A stretch of DNA of 64,000 bases from Neisseria perflava. Lineage in GTDB: Bacteria; Pseudomonadota; Gammaproteobacteria; Burkholderiales; Neisseriaceae. Numbering within the stretch: the stretch's first letter is position 1; each line of letters starts with the position of its first letter. Made by a program: the position numbers and the translations under genes. The notes under the pieces are model-generated. The model saw only the letters and a program-made list of their open reading frames with translations, ran no database searches and was not told where the DNA came from. Below, piece by piece: positions 35,915 through 46,273 of this stretch. The stretch covers positions 1 through 64,000 of the forward strand of contig NZ_JALJYC010000011.1 in the NCBI RefSeq assembly GCF_024170405.1. The letters run 5' to 3'.

Positions 35915-36035
35915 GTAGGGTACGTTAGCCGCCCCAAGCGGCGTAACGTACCGGCTAACGGGTGCTTGGAATATGCAGCAAACACCGACCGTCCGCTAGC
36001 CGGTGCAATACGGCGTACCGCCTATTGCACCCTAC
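35915..36035. repeat. Compound palindromic intergenic repeat
   Basis: Contains GTAGGGTACGTTAGCCG with its partner CGGCGTAACGTACC, and a second dyad GGTGCAATACGGCG / CGCCTATTGCACC, ending CCTAC. It occupies most of the 230-bp gap upstream of dgt and downstream of rho. No gene seen. Confidence 0.55.
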
Positions 36036-36075
36036 ACTCTATGGAATGAAGCTTAAATTGTACGCTAACAATAAA

Positions 36076-36113
36076 AAGGCCGTCTGAAAAATCACGGATT
36101 TTCAGACGGCCTT
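36076..36113 (-). terminator. DUS hairpin after rho
   Basis: Arms AAGGCCGTCTGAAAATC, short loop, 8 bp past the rho stop codon on the minus strand. Confidence 0.75.
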
Positions 36114-36120
36114 TGCCGTA

Positions 36121-37377
36121 TTATTTGCGCATTAATTCAAAAAACTCATCGTTGTTTTTAGACGCTTTGAGTTTGTCCACCAAAAATTCCGTGGCTTCGA
36201 TGTCGTCCATCGGGTGCAGGAATTTGCGCAGCAGCCACATGCGTTGCAGCTGGTCGTTGGGGACAAGCAGCTCTTCGCGGCGTGTACCGGATTTGTTGAT
36301 GTTGATGGCAGGGAACAGACGTTTTTCGGCCATACGGCGGTCGAGGTGCAGCTCCATATTGCCCGTACCTTTAAACTCTTCGTAAATCACATCGTCCATA
36401 CGGCTGCCGGTTTCCACCAGCGCGGTAGCGATGATGGTCAGCGAACCGCCCTCTTCCACATTACGCGCCGCGCCGAAGAAGCGTTTGGGACGGTGCAGCG
36501 CGTTGGCATCGACACCGCCGGTCAGGATTTTGCCGGAAGCGGGTACGACGGTATTGTAAGCGCGCGCCAGGCGGGTAATCGAGTCGAGCAGAATCACCAC
36601 GTCTTTTTTATGCTCGACCATGCGTTTGGCTTTTTCCAGCACCATTTCGGCCACCTGCACATGGCGTGCGGCCGGCTCGTCAAAGGTAGAAGACACCACC
36701 TCGCCGCGCACGGAGCGGCTCATCTCGGTCACTTCCTCGGGGCGCTCGTCAATCAGCAGCACAATCAGCTCGACATCGGGATAATTGCTGGTAATCGCAT
36801 GGGCGATGTTTTGCAGCATCACAGTTTTACCGGTTTTCGGCGGTGCCACCAACAACGCACGCTGGCCACGGCCGATGGGCGACACCAAATCAATGGCGCG
36901 GCTGGTCAGGTTTTCTTCCGCCTTGATGTCGCGCTCCAGCTTGAACTGCTTGGTGGGAAACAGCGGAGTCAGGTTTTCAAACAGGATTTTGTGTTTGCAG
37001 GCCTCGGGATTGTCACCGTTGATGGTATCCAGGCGCACCAGCGCGAAATAGCGCTCGTTATCTTTGGGCACGCGCACGCTGCCTTCGATGGTGTCGCCGG
37101 TGTGCAGATTAAAGCGGCGGATTTGGCTGGGCGATACATAAATATCGTCCGGCCCGGCCAAATAAGAAGTATCGGCGCTGCGCAGGAAACCAAAGCCGTC
37201 GGGCAGGATTTCCAGCGTACCGGAGCAGGTGAAGCTTTCGCCGTCTTTCATCATCTGGCGCACAATGGCAAAAACCAGATCTTGCTTGCGCAGGCGGTTG
37301 GCGTTTTCAATATGGTGTTGTTCGGCCATTTCCAAGAGTTTGGAAATGTGCAGGGTCTGTAATTCGGAAACGTGCAT
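36121..37377 (-). CDS. rho: Transcription termination factor Rho
   Basis: Hexameric RNA helicase for factor-dependent termination. The 418-aa protein starts MHVSELQTLHISKLLEMA, has the RNA-binding cold-shock-like domain (about 50-120; GFGFLRS), Walker A APPKTGKT, Walker B VIVLLIDERPEEV and the Q/R-loop segments. The start is preceded by a leader of roughly 250 bp with no gene, a size in which autoregulation by Rho often operates. Confidence 0.97.
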   Translation of the reverse strand: MHVSELQTLHISKLLEMAEQHHIENANRLRKQDLVFAIVRQMMKDGESFTCSGTLEILPDGFGFLRSADTSYLAGPDDIYVSPSQIRRFNLHTGDTIEGSVRVPKDNERYFALVRLDTINGDNPEACKHKILFENLTPLFPTKQFKLERDIKAEENLTSRAIDLVSPIGRGQRALLVAPPKTGKTVMLQNIAHAITSNYPDVELIVLLIDERPEEVTEMSRSVRGEVVSSTFDEPAARHVQVAEMVLEKAKRMVEHKKDVVILLDSITRLARAYNTVVPASGKILTGGVDANALHRPKRFFGAARNVEEGGSLTIIATALVETGSRMDDVIYEEFKGTGNMELHLDRRMAEKRLFPAININKSGTRREELLVPNDQLQRMWLLRKFLHPMDDIEATEFLVDKLKASKNNDEFFELMRK

Positions 37378-37537
37378 AATAGTTTTGCAATAGATAGGAA
37401 ACAGGAAAACGGCGCTGAGGCCGTCTGAAAAAAGAAGCGGGAAAGTAAAAAGCCCGAAAAGGCCAAGAGAACTTTTTGAAGTTGGAATTTTAAGCAAGCG
37501 GCGTGGCGGTGTCAACTTTGGCGCTTAATCGGGAGAA

Positions 37538-37571
37538 AGGCCATCTGAACGGAAACTGTTTCAGACGGCCT
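37538..37571. repeat. Imperfect DUS pair
   Basis: AGGCCATCTGAACGG faces TTTCAGACGGCCT; one arm carries a G-to-A change from the DUS core. It lies in the rho leader / downstream of the specificity-subunit gene. Confidence 0.6.
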
Positions 37572-37630
37572 GAAACCTTTATGCAAAAGCAGAAAACATA
37601 TCCGCCGATATTGCCTTAAAAAGGCAAAAA

Positions 37631-38815
37631 TCACGTTTTCAGACGGCATTTTGTTGATATAAAAACGCTCCATCCAGCCTTACTCCGGCCGGCAAGCGGC
37701 ATGAACACCGTAGGCAGGGCGGCAGCCCCGCCCTCCCCCCGATCGGCCAACACGCTTTGCGCAGCCTGCATTTTTTGGTCGGCATAGCGCACCACATCTT
37801 TAATCACGAGTTTCTGTACGGCAGACAGCAGGGTTGCCATCCATTCGTAATCGGGCTGGCCGTTGTTTACAGGAAGCTGAATATTTAATTCATCTGCGTC
37901 TTTTGCATAGAAATTACGCGCATAACTGAATTTACCAGTATATGCAGCCTTATGGCAGGCAGCAGTAACAAATAAAGATGCCATTTCAGTTAATTTTTCT
38001 GTATGGACAACGGCGACATGGTCATCTGCTCCATATTGATAATGCCGGTATTTTGCAGAACCAAACATATCAATGGTTACAGTATTGGCAGCAAAAATAT
38101 GTACATCGTTACCGATAAAATCAGAAACACCCGTATCTGCCTCGCCTGCGGTTACAAACGGTAAGCTGCCTGAAACACGGTCGGCACTTTTCAGACGTTT
38201 GCCACGCGTGGCGTTACCGAACAATGTTTTTACATTGTATGTTCCCCATGAAACTTCCGATAACGCCGCCAACGCCGCCTGCTCTGTTTCAGTCAGCATA
38301 TAGTCTTTCAGCCCTGCGGCTGAAAGATAGGCTTCCAGCTCGGCTACGAATTTCTCCATAAAGTCAAGATTCATTTGCCCTTTTTTTACAGGTAACTGAA
38401 TCTCTGTATTCCGCATGGCAGCACGATTAAATTTTGTTCCGTAATTATATAATTGTGCAGTAGCCATTCTTGCCGAAGCAATAATGAACTGTGCAATCGC
38501 ACGATTAAACGGTGTGAATTTAGGAACTAAATGCTGAATATGAGAATATCCGATAAAATCCCGTTCTTGGTAAAACATTGTATCTGCACCGACTGTTGTA
38601 TCCGAGCAGGTAAGACTATTCCCTTTATTATTGGCCTCCAGACTAGAAAACCCCATTACGCCGTTGTTAACCGTTCCATTTGAAATTAAAGGAACATTAC
38701 CCGCTTTCGACATAATTTCATCATTAGACAAGCGGTAATATTTAGTCGGATTGATTTCAAATAAATTCCCTAACTTAAACTCTCCCCACTCAACCGAATC
38801 CAACATTTCAGTCAA
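37631..38815 (-). CDS. BcgI-like RM specificity (S/B) subunit
   Basis: A 394-aa protein with two similar halves, each starting with a W-G-x-x-x-x-x-x-L-F segment (WGEFKLGNLFEI, about residue 10; WGTYNVKTLFGN, about 190), the two target-recognition domains that read the two half-sites of a bipartite sequence. It follows the RM subunit by 8 bp. The start is uncertain: TTG 38815 or ATG 38806. The last residues (STKCRLKT) are translated from an ATGCCGTCTGAA uptake sequence, so the original stop may have been lost. Confidence 0.8.
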   Translation of the reverse strand: MTEMLDSVEWGEFKLGNLFEINPTKYYRLSNDEIMSKAGNVPLISNGTVNNGVMGFSSLEANNKGNSLTCSDTTVGADTMFYQERDFIGYSHIQHLVPKFTPFNRAIAQFIIASARMATAQLYNYGTKFNRAAMRNTEIQLPVKKGQMNLDFMEKFVAELEAYLSAAGLKDYMLTETEQAALAALSEVSWGTYNVKTLFGNATRGKRLKSADRVSGSLPFVTAGEADTGVSDFIGNDVHIFAANTVTIDMFGSAKYRHYQYGADDHVAVVHTEKLTEMASLFVTAACHKAAYTGKFSYARNFYAKDADELNIQLPVNNGQPDYEWMATLLSAVQKLVIKDVVRYADQKMQAAQSVLADRGEGGAAALPTVFMPLAGRSKAGWSVFISTKCRLKT

Positions 38816-38823
38816 GCGGGCAT

Positions 38824-40873
38824 CTACTTTTTTAAGGCTTCGTCCGTATTATCGCTTTGTTTCAGCAGCTGCGATACTTCCCAAGCCAAATAATCGGAAA
38901 CGGTTTTCTTGAAATCGGCCAGCGTCGGGCGGGTATCGACGGGGGCGGTCTGGTTCCAGTCTGCGCCGTTGTCGGGATGGATGGTTCCTTCGTAGTATTG
39001 GCAGGTATCAAAAATCTTCAATTTGCTTTTGCCGAAACGTACCAAATCCGCCACTTCCTGATAGCGTTCGCGGGCGCGGTCGGTATCTTTCAAATTGTTG
39101 CTGGCTTTTTTGCGGTTGGTACGGGTGTAGCCGTCGTTGGAGAAATCAATAAATTTGACGGGTTCATCGGCCTGATGCGCCTCGCCCACGCGGAAAACAT
39201 AAATATGGGTCTGTACGCTGGATTTTCCGATAAACAAATCAATCGGCATTTTAATGCTGGCAATCAGGGTGTGTTTTGCCAAAATACGGCGGTTGATGTC
39301 GCGCGCTCTGCCCGAACCTGCGGAGTTTTGGATAATGACGGCAGCGTAACCTTTGCTCATCATATTCAGCGCTTTCTCGACAAATACCATGCCGTTGCCG
39401 TTTGCCGAATACGGCGGATTGAGGATAAAGGCATCGGCAGGAAAATGCCGGTCGGTGTTGCCGAAGCCGTATTTGCCGTCGAAATCGGCAAGCGAATCTT
39501 TGTTTAAGATATTGGAGCTGCCGTCGCCCATTAAAATCATGTTTAAAATCGCAAGCATGTACACGCTTGAAAGCAATTCCAAGCCAAGCAGTTGTTCGGC
39601 TTTGATTTTGGCTTCTTTTTCGTGCAATTCCTGAGGCGAAGTGATGTGTTTTTTGGCATCATCAAGCATTTCGTTCATGGCGGCAACAAGCAGACCCGCC
39701 GAGCCGGTGGCAAAGTCCCATACATAGCTGTTTCGGTTGACGCGGGCAAGTTTGGCCAACAATGTGGCAACATATGACGGGGTCAATACTACGTCATTGA
39801 GCTTGTCTTGCGTAAAACCGAGCCACGAGTACATTTCGTTAAACAGTTTGCCGGTAAAGTCGGTGGTCAGGCCGATTTTGTAGTAAATGCCCAAATCGTC
39901 AACGATTTTGGCAAATACGCGTTTGAGCTGGCTTTCGCCGTTTTGCACTTTGTTGATGTTGTCGGTCAGAAGCGTGTTGGCAAGGGTACGGATAATCAAA
40001 TCCTGCTTTTGTTTGGGCAGGTTTTTTTCGTGTAAAAAGGCTTCGATATGACGGATGAGAATGTCGCCATCGCGGTTGTTGCTCATTTCGCTTGATTTTA
40101 AGTCGGATTTTTCCAAGGGCGGCACTTTGCCCGCCACGCCGATGGTGGCAATAATGGCGGCGGCAACCAGATATACGCGGTCGTTTTCGCCCAAACCTTT
40201 TTCGTTTTGGTAAATATCGTTGTTGAGCTTTTTCAGACTGATGTCGATTTCCTGCTCGCGCTTGGCTTTGATTTTATCCAGCTCTTCGGGCGTCAGTTTC
40301 AGCGCTTTAACCTGTTCGATAAAATCATCAAAATGCTCTGGCGATAAAAACGATAAATCGCTGAATATGCCTACTTCCTGCCCCGCGCCCAAATTGGATT
40401 TAGACACATAATAAACGCCGATTTGCGTATGGATTCGGCCTGTATCTTCATCTTTATGTCCTGTTACGCCGACGGCAATGATGTCTGTATAGGCGGTATG
40501 GTGCAACAGCGCATTGGCGTAATGTACTGCGCCGTTGACGGCATAACCGTTGATGTTTTTGAAAATCGGCTCGTTTTTGGCATTGCGGTTTTCGACATTG
40601 CCGTCTTTGTCTAATTTGACCAGCTTGTCCTGATAACCTTTGTATTCAATCAATATTGGGAAAAACTGTCCTGTTTTTTTCACTTTTCAACAGCAACTTG
40701 GCATCGGGGCGGTTTGCACCCGCTCCGCCGTTTTTGGAAAAATAGGTATGCAGCGCATTGTCAATTTCGCTGTTTAAAGATTCCTGCTCTAATTTGTAAT
40801 CCAATTTGTAAGATTTGAGCCATCCGTTTGCCAAATCTGCAATATTAGGTTCGATAGACTGTACTTTTGCCAT
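38824..40873 (-). pseudogene. BcgI-like restriction-modification subunit A, frameshifted in the nuclease motif
   Basis: Two overlapping frames make one protein of about 685 aa. The 75-codon N-terminal frame (ATG 40873) includes RPDAKLLLKSEK; the 619-codon frame contains GQFFPILIEYKG and an N6-adenine methyltransferase with motif I WDFATGSAGLL and motif IV NPPYSANGNG. Joined they read PD-x(n)-EYK, a PD-(D/E)XK nuclease fused to a methylase, as in one-polypeptide BcgI-type enzymes. An A7 run (40674-40680) separates them; A6 would restore the frame. As read, only a methylase without PD could be made, from GTG 40683. The state could be phase-off, a mutation or a sequencing indel. Confidence 0.82.
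40674..40680 (-). repeat. A7 homopolymer (coding strand) in the RM gene
   Basis: Seven T on the plus strand. The run lies between the Pro-Asp and Glu-Tyr-Lys parts of the nuclease motif; loss of one base joins the frames. Confidence 0.8.
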
Positions 40874-40905
40874 GATATTTGTTTTGCGAAATAATGAGTT
40901 GTATA

Positions 40906-40941
40906 AGGCCGTCTGAAAATTATGGATTTTCAGACGGCCTT
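40906..40941. repeat. Inverted DUS pair upstream of the RM operon
   Basis: Arms AGGCCGTCTGAAAAT, 33 bp upstream of the RM start. With the GTAGGGTGGG repeat it fills the gap to glnS and may terminate glnS. Confidence 0.65.
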
Positions 40942-40964
40942 TAAATCAATAGGTTGTAATTTCC

Positions 40965-41030
40965 GTAGGGTGGGTTTTAACCCACCATTTCAACGGTTTT
41001 GTCCAATGGTGGGTTAAAACCCACCCTACC
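40965..41030. repeat. GTAGGGTGGG palindromic repeat, copy beside glnS 3' end
   Basis: GTAGGGTGGGTTTTAACCCACC and its inverted partner TGGTGGGTTAAAACCCACCCTAC bound an about 66-bp unit. It ends 5 bp from the glnS stop and could act as its terminator hairpin. Confidence 0.75.
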
Positions 41031-41034
41031 GCAT

Positions 41035-42717
<1,683 letters not shown>

Positions 42718-42740
42718 AATGGGTCTTTGTAGTGGGTATC

Positions 42741-42798
42741 GTAGGGTGGCTTTAGCCCACCATGTCAAAGGATAATGGTGGGTTGAAACCCACCCTAC
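42741..42798. repeat. GTAGGGTGGG palindromic repeat, copy beside glnS 5' end
   Basis: GTAGGGTGGCTTTAGCCCACC ... GGTGGGTTGAAACCCACCCTAC, about 58 bp, in the 98-bp gap between glnS and the DeoR gene. It must overlap the glnS leader/promoter region. Confidence 0.7.
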
Positions 42799-42815
42799 AT
42801 GAATTTGGAAAACGC

Positions 42816-43613
42816 TTATTGTACCTGACTTGCGCCGTTTGATAAATCGGCGGGAATCAGCCACTCGACACCGGCGGCGTTGAGGATTTTCTGCATGGTT
42901 TCTTCCGGCTCGCGGTCGGTAAAGACTTTGTCAAACTCGGTGATGTTGCCCAAGCGCACCAGCGCGTTGCTGTTGAATTTGCTGTGATCCACGCCGAGAA
43001 AGCGCACGCGCGCGTTGCTCATCATCGCCTGCATGACGCTGACTTCTTTGTAATCGTAATCCAACAACGAGCCGTCGGTTTCGACGCCGTGGGTACTCAT
43101 CACGGCATAATCGACTTTGAATTGGTTGATGAAATCCACCGTCGCCACGCCGGTCACGCCGCCGTCGAGCGGACGCACCACGCCGGAAGTGATGATGACC
43201 GTATAATCATTGCGGGCGGAAGCGGCGGAGGCGACATAGATATTGTTGGTGATAATGCGCAGGTTTTTGCGCTGCTTCACCAGCGCGGCGGCCACGGCTT
43301 CCATGGTCGTGCCGATACTGAGAAACAGCGAGGCGTTATCGGGGATTTGGTCAACGATTAATTGGGCGATGGCGTTTTTTTCGTCTTGGCGGTTGTGGCG
43401 TTTGCCTTGCAGCAATTCGCTTCCCAGCGCGTCGCCCATGGTCGCGCCGCCGTGGTAGCGGCGCAAGACGTTTTCTTCGCAGAGTAAATTGATGTCGCGG
43501 CGCACGGTTTGCGGCGTCACATCCAGCGCTTTGGCCAGCTGCTCGATAGACATATAATGATGTTCGCGCACCAGCTCGATAATGCGCTCATGGCGTTGCA
43601 GGCGTGGTTTCAT
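42816..43613 (-). CDS. DeoR/GlpR-family transcriptional regulator
   Basis: A 265-aa regulator with an N-terminal DeoR helix-turn-helix (about residues 5-60; MSIEQLAKALDVTPQTVRRDINLLCEENVLRRYHGGA) and a DeoRC sugar-phosphate-binding domain (about 75-235; LFLSIGTTMEAVAAAL). Closest in pattern to GlpR. No adjacent glp or sugar operon shows what it controls. C-terminal DUS-free tail. Confidence 0.85.
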   Translation of the reverse strand: MKPRLQRHERIIELVREHHYMSIEQLAKALDVTPQTVRRDINLLCEENVLRRYHGGATMGDALGSELLQGKRHNRQDEKNAIAQLIVDQIPDNASLFLSIGTTMEAVAAALVKQRKNLRIITNNIYVASAASARNDYTVIITSGVVRPLDGGVTGVATVDFINQFKVDYAVMSTHGVETDGSLLDYDYKEVSVMQAMMSNARVRFLGVDHSKFNSNALVRLGNITEFDKVFTDREPEETMQKILNAAGVEWLIPADLSNGASQVQ

Positions 43614-43742
43614 AATGTTTCTCTTGATGGTTGTTTGTTATGTATAGTGTGGTGGCAGGCCGTCTGAAACGGCGCGAAATCGGGCGGGGGCAATATCCCG
43701 CTGTTTTATGCCTGCCTATTGTGCCAAAACCCGTTAAACGAT

Positions 43743-44645
43743 TCAACTGAAAGAAGAAAATACCACCATCAGAAACGGCGCGGCCACGTTGACGATAAAG
43801 CCGAAACTAATCGCTAGCGGCACGGCAGCCAAACCGCCCGAAGCCTGAATAATCGGCAGCGTAAAATCCAAACTGGTCGCGCCGCCCACGCCCACCGCCG
43901 CGCTCGGATGCCGCCGCATAAGCAAGGGGATAAACACCAGCGCAAAAAATTCCCGCGCCAAATCATTGAGCAGCATAATGCTGCCCCACACCGCGCCGTA
44001 AGCCTCGGTCATCACCAATCCCGACAGCGAATACCAGCCGTAGCCCGACGACAGCGCCAAACCTTTCAACCACGACACATCAGGCACAATAGCCGCAAAC
44101 AGCAAACCGCCCAGCGCAGAAGATACCATCATCAGCAAGGCCGTCTGAACGCCGCGTTTGTTAATCAATACTTGGCGCAGGGTCACGCCGCTGCCGTTGA
44201 GCTGTATGCCCACCAGCAACACCAGCGCCATCAGGCAATACATGCCTAAATTTTCAGACGGCAGCCAAATCCCCGCCATTGCCTTGCCCGCTACAAATCC
44301 CAGCGCCACGCAGCCGAGCTGCTTCAAGCTGCCCGCAATACTCACTGCCGCTTTCTTACCTGCCCCCTGCGGTTGCCACGGCTTGCGGCGGTCAAACCAC
44401 ATCAAGACCAAAAGATTCATGCCGATAACACAGGCAAACAGTAAAACCGTTGTCCACAAAATCGTATCCAACTGCGAACCTAGGTTTTCCACTCTTGAGA
44501 GCGACACACCGATGAGCAGCAAGACGGCATACACCAGCCACGTCAGGGCTTTGTCCACTAGCGGCAGATATTTTTTCGGCACACGGATGTAGAAACCGGC
44601 AAACATGGGGGCGAGGACGGAAATCAGGGTAATCAGGCTTTGCAT
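43743..44645 (-). CDS. lysO: LysO-family lysine exporter (DUF340)
   Basis: A 300-aa integral membrane protein with about eight hydrophobic helices and the DUF340/LysO pattern (SGYGWYSLSGLVMTEAYGAVWGS, GVGGATSLDFTLP). LysO exports lysine in E. coli. The start MQSLITLISV is used because the upstream codons include an inverted DUS pair. Monocistronic. Confidence 0.82.
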   Translation of the reverse strand: MQSLITLISVLAPMFAGFYIRVPKKYLPLVDKALTWLVYAVLLLIGVSLSRVENLGSQLDTILWTTVLLFACVIGMNLLVLMWFDRRKPWQPQGAGKKAAVSIAGSLKQLGCVALGFVAGKAMAGIWLPSENLGMYCLMALVLLVGIQLNGSGVTLRQVLINKRGVQTALLMMVSSALGGLLFAAIVPDVSWLKGLALSSGYGWYSLSGLVMTEAYGAVWGSIMLLNDLAREFFALVFIPLLMRRHPSAAVGVGGATSLDFTLPIIQASGGLAAVPLAISFGFIVNVAAPFLMVVFSSFS

Positions 44646-44672
44646 GGGGATTTTCGGGTATTTTGATAAACA

Positions 44673-44708
44673 ATGCCGTCTGAAAAACACGCTTTTTTCA
44701 GACGGCCT
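44673..44708. repeat. DUS pair, mixed AT- and AG-type
   Basis: ATGCCGTCTGAAAA faces TTTTCAGACGGCCT between the GntR gene stop and lysO start. One arm has the AT dialect, the other the AG dialect. Confidence 0.7.
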
Positions 44709-44736
44709 ACGGCGGTTGGATGCGGTATCTGCCGCC

Positions 44737-45453
44737 CTATTCCAATTCCAAGTTGTTTTCCAAACGCTCGATACACGCGCCCAGGTGTTTGCGCATAAAT
44801 TTCATCACGCGGTTGCGTTTGCCCGCAATCAGCAAATCCAAAATCTTGCGGTGGTCGCAATGGGTATGCGTGTTAATCGGCTTGCGTTCGCGCCGTTTCA
44901 CGTCATACACCGCCACAATCAGCGAGGAGCGGGCGCACAGCGTGTTCATGATTTCAAACAACACATCATTGTCCACCAGCCGCGCCAAGCCGACGTGGAA
45001 AGCCACGGTCATGCGGTTCCAGCCGACATGGTCGCCCGCCTCCGATACCGCTTTTTCTTTGTCCAGCATGGCATACAGCGGCTGCAGGCGGGTTTCCAAA
45101 TCCGGCATGTCAATCAGGATATTTAGAATCAGCGTTTCCAGCTCGATACGCGCGTTAAACACATCCTGCATTTCCTTCAAATCCGGCTCGTGCACAAATG
45201 CGCCCCGGTTGGGCTGCAAATCGACGATTTTGTCATGCGCCAACAGCGACAAGGCATTGCGCACGGTATTGCGCGAGCAGGCCATTTGGCGACACAAATC
45301 GGATTCGGTCAGTTTTTTCCCGGGCAGCAAAACATGGTCGGTAATGCCGTCTAAAATGGCGGCATAGACGCGAAACAGCTCCGCATCGTGGCGTTCTTCC
45401 AAAATCAGCGACGACGTACTCGGCGGCGTGGCGGTTTTCTCGGTATTAATCAT
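44737..45453 (-). CDS. GntR/FadR-family (FCD) transcriptional regulator
   Basis: A 238-aa protein with an N-terminal GntR winged helix (about residues 25-90; PGKKLTESDLCRQMACSRNTVRNALSLLAHDKIVDLQPNRGAFV) and a C-terminal FCD helical ligand-binding domain with the metal/ligand histidines. The start MINTEKT is preceded by a leader, not a conserved N-terminus. Neisseria GdhR is of this class, but no gdhA lies nearby, so the target is unassigned. Confidence 0.84.
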   Translation of the reverse strand: MINTEKTATPPSTSSLILEERHDAELFRVYAAILDGITDHVLLPGKKLTESDLCRQMACSRNTVRNALSLLAHDKIVDLQPNRGAFVHEPDLKEMQDVFNARIELETLILNILIDMPDLETRLQPLYAMLDKEKAVSEAGDHVGWNRMTVAFHVGLARLVDNDVLFEIMNTLCARSSLIVAVYDVKRRERKPINTHTHCDHRKILDLLIAGKRNRVMKFMRKHLGACIERLENNLELE

Positions 45454-45508
45454 ACGTTCCCTTACATGGTTGCGACCGTAACGTGTGGTTTTGCAATCGG
45501 TAATAATA

Positions 45509-45520
45509 ATTGTTGACAAT
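45509..45520. promoter_or_regulatory. Candidate GntR-family operator
   Basis: ATTGTTGACAAT is a palindrome about 56 bp upstream of the GntR gene start, the usual place for autoregulation, in an AT-rich gap of 240 bp otherwise without genes. Confidence 0.4.
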
Positions 45521-45694
45521 AATAAAGGCTGCTTGCACAATAGGCGAACACAAAAAGCCAAGCAGCAAAGGCACACAAATAGAGCGAGATGCAGTTCCGA
45601 ATAAGCAGATATATTCACTAAGCGGTCTGAATATATCTGCTTATTTGCTTTTCAGACGGCCTTTTTGTGTTGCTTTAAAACCCACCCTACCCGG

Positions 45695-46111
45695 TTACGC
45701 CTCGGCAATCTCAAAGCTGTGGGTCACATTCGCCGCTTTGCCCAGCATAATCGAAGCCGAACAGTATTTTTCCGCCGACATCTGCACCGCTTTGGCAATC
45801 GCGTTTTCGTCCAAACTGCGGCCGATGACTTTGAAATGGATATGAATGTCGGTAAACACACGCGGCACGCTGTCGGCACGCTTGCCCGTTACCGTGGCTT
45901 GGCAATCAACGATGTCTTGGCGCTGTTTCTCGGCAATCATCACCACATCAATGCTGGAGCAGCCCGCCACGCCCAGCAGCAGCATTTCCATCGGGCTGAG
46001 CCCGCGCTTAACCGCACCTTCGGCCGCCGCGCCTTCCATCACCACGCTGTGCCCGCCCTCGTCGGTACCGACAAAACACATACCGTCCAACCATTTGGAT
46101 GTTACCTGCAT
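45695..46111 (-). CDS. OsmC-family protein
   Basis: A 138-aa OsmC/YhfA-like protein. The family's thiol-peroxidase cysteines are visible: one in LLLGVAGCSSIDVV and one in SAEKYCSASIML. OsmC-type enzymes reduce organic hydroperoxides, but YhfA-like members have not been clearly assigned, so the role is inferred. Confidence 0.85.
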   Translation of the reverse strand: MQVTSKWLDGMCFVGTDEGGHSVVMEGAAAEGAVKRGLSPMEMLLLGVAGCSSIDVVMIAEKQRQDIVDCQATVTGKRADSVPRVFTDIHIHFKVIGRSLDENAIAKAVQMSAEKYCSASIMLGKAANVTHSFEIAEA

Positions 46112-46224
46112 TGCTGCCTCCCCTTTCTTATTCGTCTGTGAAAGGCGATATTGTAAACAATTTCACTCAACAAATAAATCCATTGCGCGGGCAGCGATGT
46201 TTTTCCGGCGGCAAAACAGTCGCA

Positions 46225-46259
46225 AGGCCGTCTGAAAAAACAATATTTTCAGACGGCCT
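46225..46259 (-). terminator. DUS hairpin after thiD
   Basis: Arms AGGCCGTCTGAAAA with a short loop, 15 bp past the thiD stop. Confidence 0.75.
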
Positions 46260-46273
46260 CACCGTTTAACAGC

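Noticed and set aside
36214..37362. 382-codon open frame antisense to rho
   Set aside because: rho is unambiguous; the shadow lacks motifs and a start signal.
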